The notes under the pieces: model-generated
Database searches by the model: none
What the model was told of the DNA's origin: nothing
Seen by the model: the letters and a program-made list of their open reading frames with translations, nothing else
Made by a program: the position numbers and the translations under genes
Assembly: GCA_020726505.1 (NCBI GenBank)
Contig: JAHLEZ010000024.1
Coordinates: 558,001-622,000 of the forward strand
DNA length: 64,000 nucleotides
Reading direction: 5' to 3'
DNA from: Leptodontidium sp. MPI-SDFR-AT-0119
Lineage: Eukaryota; Ascomycota; Leotiomycetes; Helotiales; Leptodontidiaceae
In this document: in pieces, positions 60,864 to 64,000 of the stretch
How positions within the stretch are numbered: the stretch's first letter is position 1
Layout: each line of letters starts with the position of its first letter

Positions 60864-62731
60864 TCCATTATGAATCCAACATCAAAGGGATCAAGATAAT
60901 GGGCCTTTTTGTGTGGTTGGGGATTGTTTGGTGCAGTCTGTGGATTGCAAAGCTGTGCTCCAAAACACTACCCCGCGCCTTCAGACTCTGCTGTGAAGTC
61001 ATCAGTGCTGGAACGAGGAAGCATTCCCTCATGATCAAAGCTCTCGAAGTCCCTCTATCGATTGTCTTTTGGGTCATCGCATGCTGGGCAAGTATTCCAG
61101 TCATCGCCGCCTTCAACCCCGAGACCGATGTGACTGTCACAGGCTCCTCTGTTCACTGGATTCGCTTTTGCAGAAAGGCTTCCTTGCTTCCATCCCTGTA
61201 GCATGCGTATTTCTCGTCGAGAAGATGGCTATTGAATTCATCACAGTGAATTACCATCGCACTCAATTTAGTGCTAGGATCCAAGAGTCGAAGCGTCGCA
61301 TGCACCTGTTTGAGCTCCTATACGAGGCTTCGACCATTCTCTTCGCTCCTTACTGTCCCAAATTTGCGGATGATGACTACATTATCAACACCTCCATTCT
61401 TTCAACGGTCGGGAAGGAAATCCAGAATGCAACGGATCTACAAACGGGCACTCCCATCAGGATTTCGATAATCTCGGTCGACTCGGAACCGGTGTTACTT
61501 CTGTATTTGGTAACATTGTCAGTGAGGTCACAGGTACACAACGAGCTGATTCAAAATCCCCGCATGCTGTTGTTTCCTGGGCTTTGGAGAGACGACCTGC
61601 GTCTGAAGCATTGGTTCGTCGAATCTTCAAGTCTTTGATCAAGGAAGGGAATGATGCTCTTTATCGACATGATATCGAACGGGTACTTGGACCCGATAAT
61701 CGTCATGATGCAGAGGAGATTTTCCACGCACTGGATAAGGATGCGAATGGAGATGTCAGCTTGGAGGAAATGACCATGATGGTTATTGAACTGGGAGAGG
61801 GTAGACGAGCAATGACGAAGAGTTTACATGATGTCGATCGTGCCATCAAAGCTTTGGATCGGATCCTCATGTGTGTTGTCCTTGTTGGAGCTGGGATGAT
61901 TTATGGTAAGATTCCCAGAACTTCCAGGTGTAAGATACAAAGCTAACTTTATCAGGCACTTTCTTCTCCGACAACTTCTTCAAGAACATGTCGTTGTACA
62001 CCACTTCTTTGATGTCCTTTTCATTCGCATTCGCCGGTACAGTTCAGGAGTTTACCGGTTCTTGTATCTTCCTATTCGTCAAGCACCCATATGATGTCGG
62101 GGACCGGGTTGAGATTAACAATGTTGATCTGATTGTTGAGCATATATCGTTGCTTTACACAGTCTTCCGCCGGGTTGATTCACAGCGGAAGGTTCAGATT
62201 CCCAATATCGTCAACAATGGAAATTGGATTGAGAACATTTCCAGGAGTCAAGCTATGTCGGAGCATTTCTCGTTGTCCATCAGCGCTGGTACGACATTTG
62301 ATGAGATTGAAGGGTTGACTGATGAATTGAAGGAGTTTATCTTTGCGGATGAGAACAGGAGGGATTACAAGGATTTGGATGTTGAAGTTTTGAATGTTGG
62401 GGACATGACGAAGTTGGAGCTGAGGATTAATCTTGGATACAAGGTATGTTCTTCCTCCCTTCATAACATGGTTCATACTAACAAAGTACTGTAGTCAAAT
62501 TGGTCGAATGAGAAGTTACGAGTGACTCGACGATCGAAATTCATGTGTGCTTTGTTGAGTACGTTGAGGAAGGTTCAGATTAATGCCCCTGGTGGTGGAG
62601 ATGTGGTTATTGGGGATGCGAATAGGCCAGTGTATTCGGTGGCCGTGAGTGATGAGGAGGCTAAGATGTCCCGGAAGAAGTATTTGGAAGAGAAGGAGAA
62701 TGCTAAGTATGTGAAGGATAAGGGGGTGTGA
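60864..62731 (+). pseudogene. MscS-type mechanosensitive channel (Msy-like), truncated and frame-shifted
   Basis: Fungal MscS-family channel with an EF-hand, as in yeast Msy1/Msy2 of the endoplasmic reticulum. Readable parts: VWLGIVWCSLWIAKL and SAGTRKHSLMIKALE, then (new frame) VFLVEKMAIEFITVNYHRTQF and ESKRRMHLFELLYEAS, then (new frame) TSVFGNIVSEVTG and the EF-hand DKDANGDVSLEE. After introns at 61906-61955 and 62444-62494 come SFAFAGTVQEFTGSCIFLF, HPYDVGDRVEI, ISLLYTVFRR and QIPNIVNN, ending in TGA at 62729-62731. The N-terminal membrane region is absent and a MITE sits exactly there. Frame changes near 61150 and 61440 look like 1-nt losses. Alternatively, GT...AG pairs at 61129-61175 and about 61410-61463 would splice in frame but remove conserved residues. 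Confidence 0.75.
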
Positions 62732-63492
62732 TCAAGTCAGTCGAGCGCGTAATAATTATTATCATTATAATATCCCTATCATCATTGTCACCACGGACGA
62801 CTCACTCATCTACAATAACGGCAACATCAATCTTATGGACATGCTCACGTCCCTTGAGACCACCATTAGCCAGAAAGGGTTTTGAAGAGTGGAAGCAATA
62901 TGCTGAGCGATCTTCCATGGTATAGCCCTTGATTTCTGATGTGCTGAGTATGATGTTACCATGGCATGAACCAAGACTCTATATCCGCCAAGGTAAGTGC
63001 ACCGCAAGAGGAAAACCTGTCGGGAAGCACGAGTTGGACGCCGTAGATGAGGAGTGGAAGAGGTGATTTTTCCGTTTCCAAGTGAAGCGGGATCTGACTG
63101 CCCCAGATTATGTTCGCTGAAGCCGTGGGATGAGGTCTTCAATGAAGGTTGAACTGACCCTGATTGGCTGCCTGGACAAGGTTTCCTTGTGGTCTAAGCG
63201 TTCTGACGAGGCTTTGTTTACTTTGGATACACCAGGCTGTCGTCGCCTGACTTTCGAGGCGACCCCCCTCGTCAGCGCGTTCTCGCCTCAACTGATCACG
63301 ATTCCTACAATCAACTTCCTTTCTCCCTCAACCTCGAACAAACACGCCACTGCCGGTGTGCAGAACACGGTGCCGTACTACTGCGTGTCCACCTTCTCTT
63401 GTCTACAGGTGTGTGACATTGAAATCTTACCCCTCTTGATCTTGCTCTGCAGCTTTCGTTCGTTTGTTGACTTTGTAGGTCTCGATCTCTTC
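62732..63492. other. intergenic region
   Basis: Starts with an AT-rich ATTATTATC run after the channel gene. No gene recognised. The CT-rich final part (63290-63490) fits a promoter and leader for the gene at 63493. Confidence 0.4.
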
Positions 63493-64000
63493 ATGAGTTC
63501 GAGTTCCAACAAACACTACGGTTCTACGGTCAGACCAGCAAGGATGAAAAATAAACAAGATCGTGCAGCTGATGCTGCTTCTCCAACAGTAAGTCTTCAA
63601 TTGTTTCCTCATCTCATTTTGCACACTCTTTCAGACCTACCAGAGCGGCACCTTCCTAGATTCAATGCTCACGCTATACCTTCCAGTTGAACTCCTCCGC
63701 TTCACCCTCTCTTCAGCGCGCTACCTCCATACTCGGGCACACTGTTGGACCTAACCCAACAACGCCCAAGACTTCGGACTTAGCCGAGAAACTAAACGAA
63801 GTCAAAAAAGCCGACGAGGAGATCACAAGTCCAAATGCTGCAGCCCTCAAAAATCAGTCCAACGCCTCCAGCCCGGACCCAGCGATTCAGCTACTCCTAC
63901 AGTTGGCGCAGAGCTCTGGTGTTGCACCTGTCCAAATCCCAGGAAACCTTTTGGCGTCCCTCTTGGTTTCCATGAGCAACCTCCAGACCCAAGTTTCTTC
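63493..64000 (+). CDS. uncharacterised protein, 5' part only
   Basis: Exon 1 is 63493-63588 (MSSSSNKHYGSTVRPARMKN...AASPT). The intron 63589-63686 (GTAAGT donor, CTTCCAG acceptor) joins it in phase 0 to an exon that stays open to the window edge: SLQRATSILGHTVGPNPTTP, KLNEVKKADEEITSPNAAAL, PAIQLLLQLAQSSGVAPVQI. An earlier acceptor (TTTCAG at 63634) gives a frame that soon stops. Low-complexity Ser/Thr/Ala-rich start followed by a helix-forming stretch. No family recognised. Confidence 0.55.

Noticed and set aside
1..64000. CRISPR arrays or bacterial-type operons
   Set aside because: No regularly spaced repeats with unique spacers; spliced eukaryotic genes throughout.

Overview
The window is chromosomal DNA of a filamentous ascomycete (Pezizomycotina). 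The supporting signs are short GT-AG introns of about 45-100 bp with CTAAC/CTGAC-like branch sites, three HET-domain genes, Zn2Cys6 regulators, a 2EXR protein, a LysM protein, and long AT-rich blocks in which CpA and TpG are almost absent while CpG survives. That dinucleotide pattern is the mark of repeat-induced point mutation (RIP). Genus cannot be read from the sequence.

Layout. 1-7194: two head-to-head HET genes, one leaving the left edge, with the C-terminal relic of a NACHT-WD40 type protein and a possible MITE between them. 7195-28839: a transposon stack. Two solo LTRs lead into a RIP-degraded Copia element (Copia-2, 8863-28839). Copia-2 is interrupted by two solo LTRs and by a hAT transposon (14881-26789). 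The hAT itself carries another solo LTR and a complete Copia element (Copia-1, 17966-26606). Target-site duplications recovered by eye fix the order of insertion. Copia-1 carries an extra RIP-degraded reading frame on the strand opposite to pol, with its own TATA-like box.

28840-49000: gene-bearing DNA. In order it holds an unknown 271-aa protein, a multi-LysM secreted protein gene with three apparent lesions, a relic of a fungal transcription-factor domain, a TamA/Dal81-like Zn2Cys6 regulator, a deleted peptide-transporter pseudogene, a small one-TM protein, an eight-exon MFS sugar transporter, a 2EXR protein and an unknown multi-pass membrane protein. 49000-55300: second transposon block. 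A solo LTR lies inside another solo LTR, followed by a Mutator-like element with 9-bp target duplications. That element keeps only the transposase C-terminus (SWIM finger) and contains an LTR-internal-LTR-internal-LTR tandem array.

55560-64000: a third HET gene with an unusual C-terminal module, a 486-bp hAT-like MITE abutting an N-terminally truncated MscS-type channel gene with two frame changes, and the 5' part of an unknown gene running off the right edge.

Functionally, the gene content is typical of an accessory, self/non-self recognition and secretion rich region: HET and WD40 remnants, a LysM chitin-binding type protein, transporters and regulators. Several genes next to the repeats are decaying. 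All exon boundaries are hand-called from splice signals and frame continuity. Coordinates of degraded elements rest on repeat ends and target duplications, which are exact where stated.
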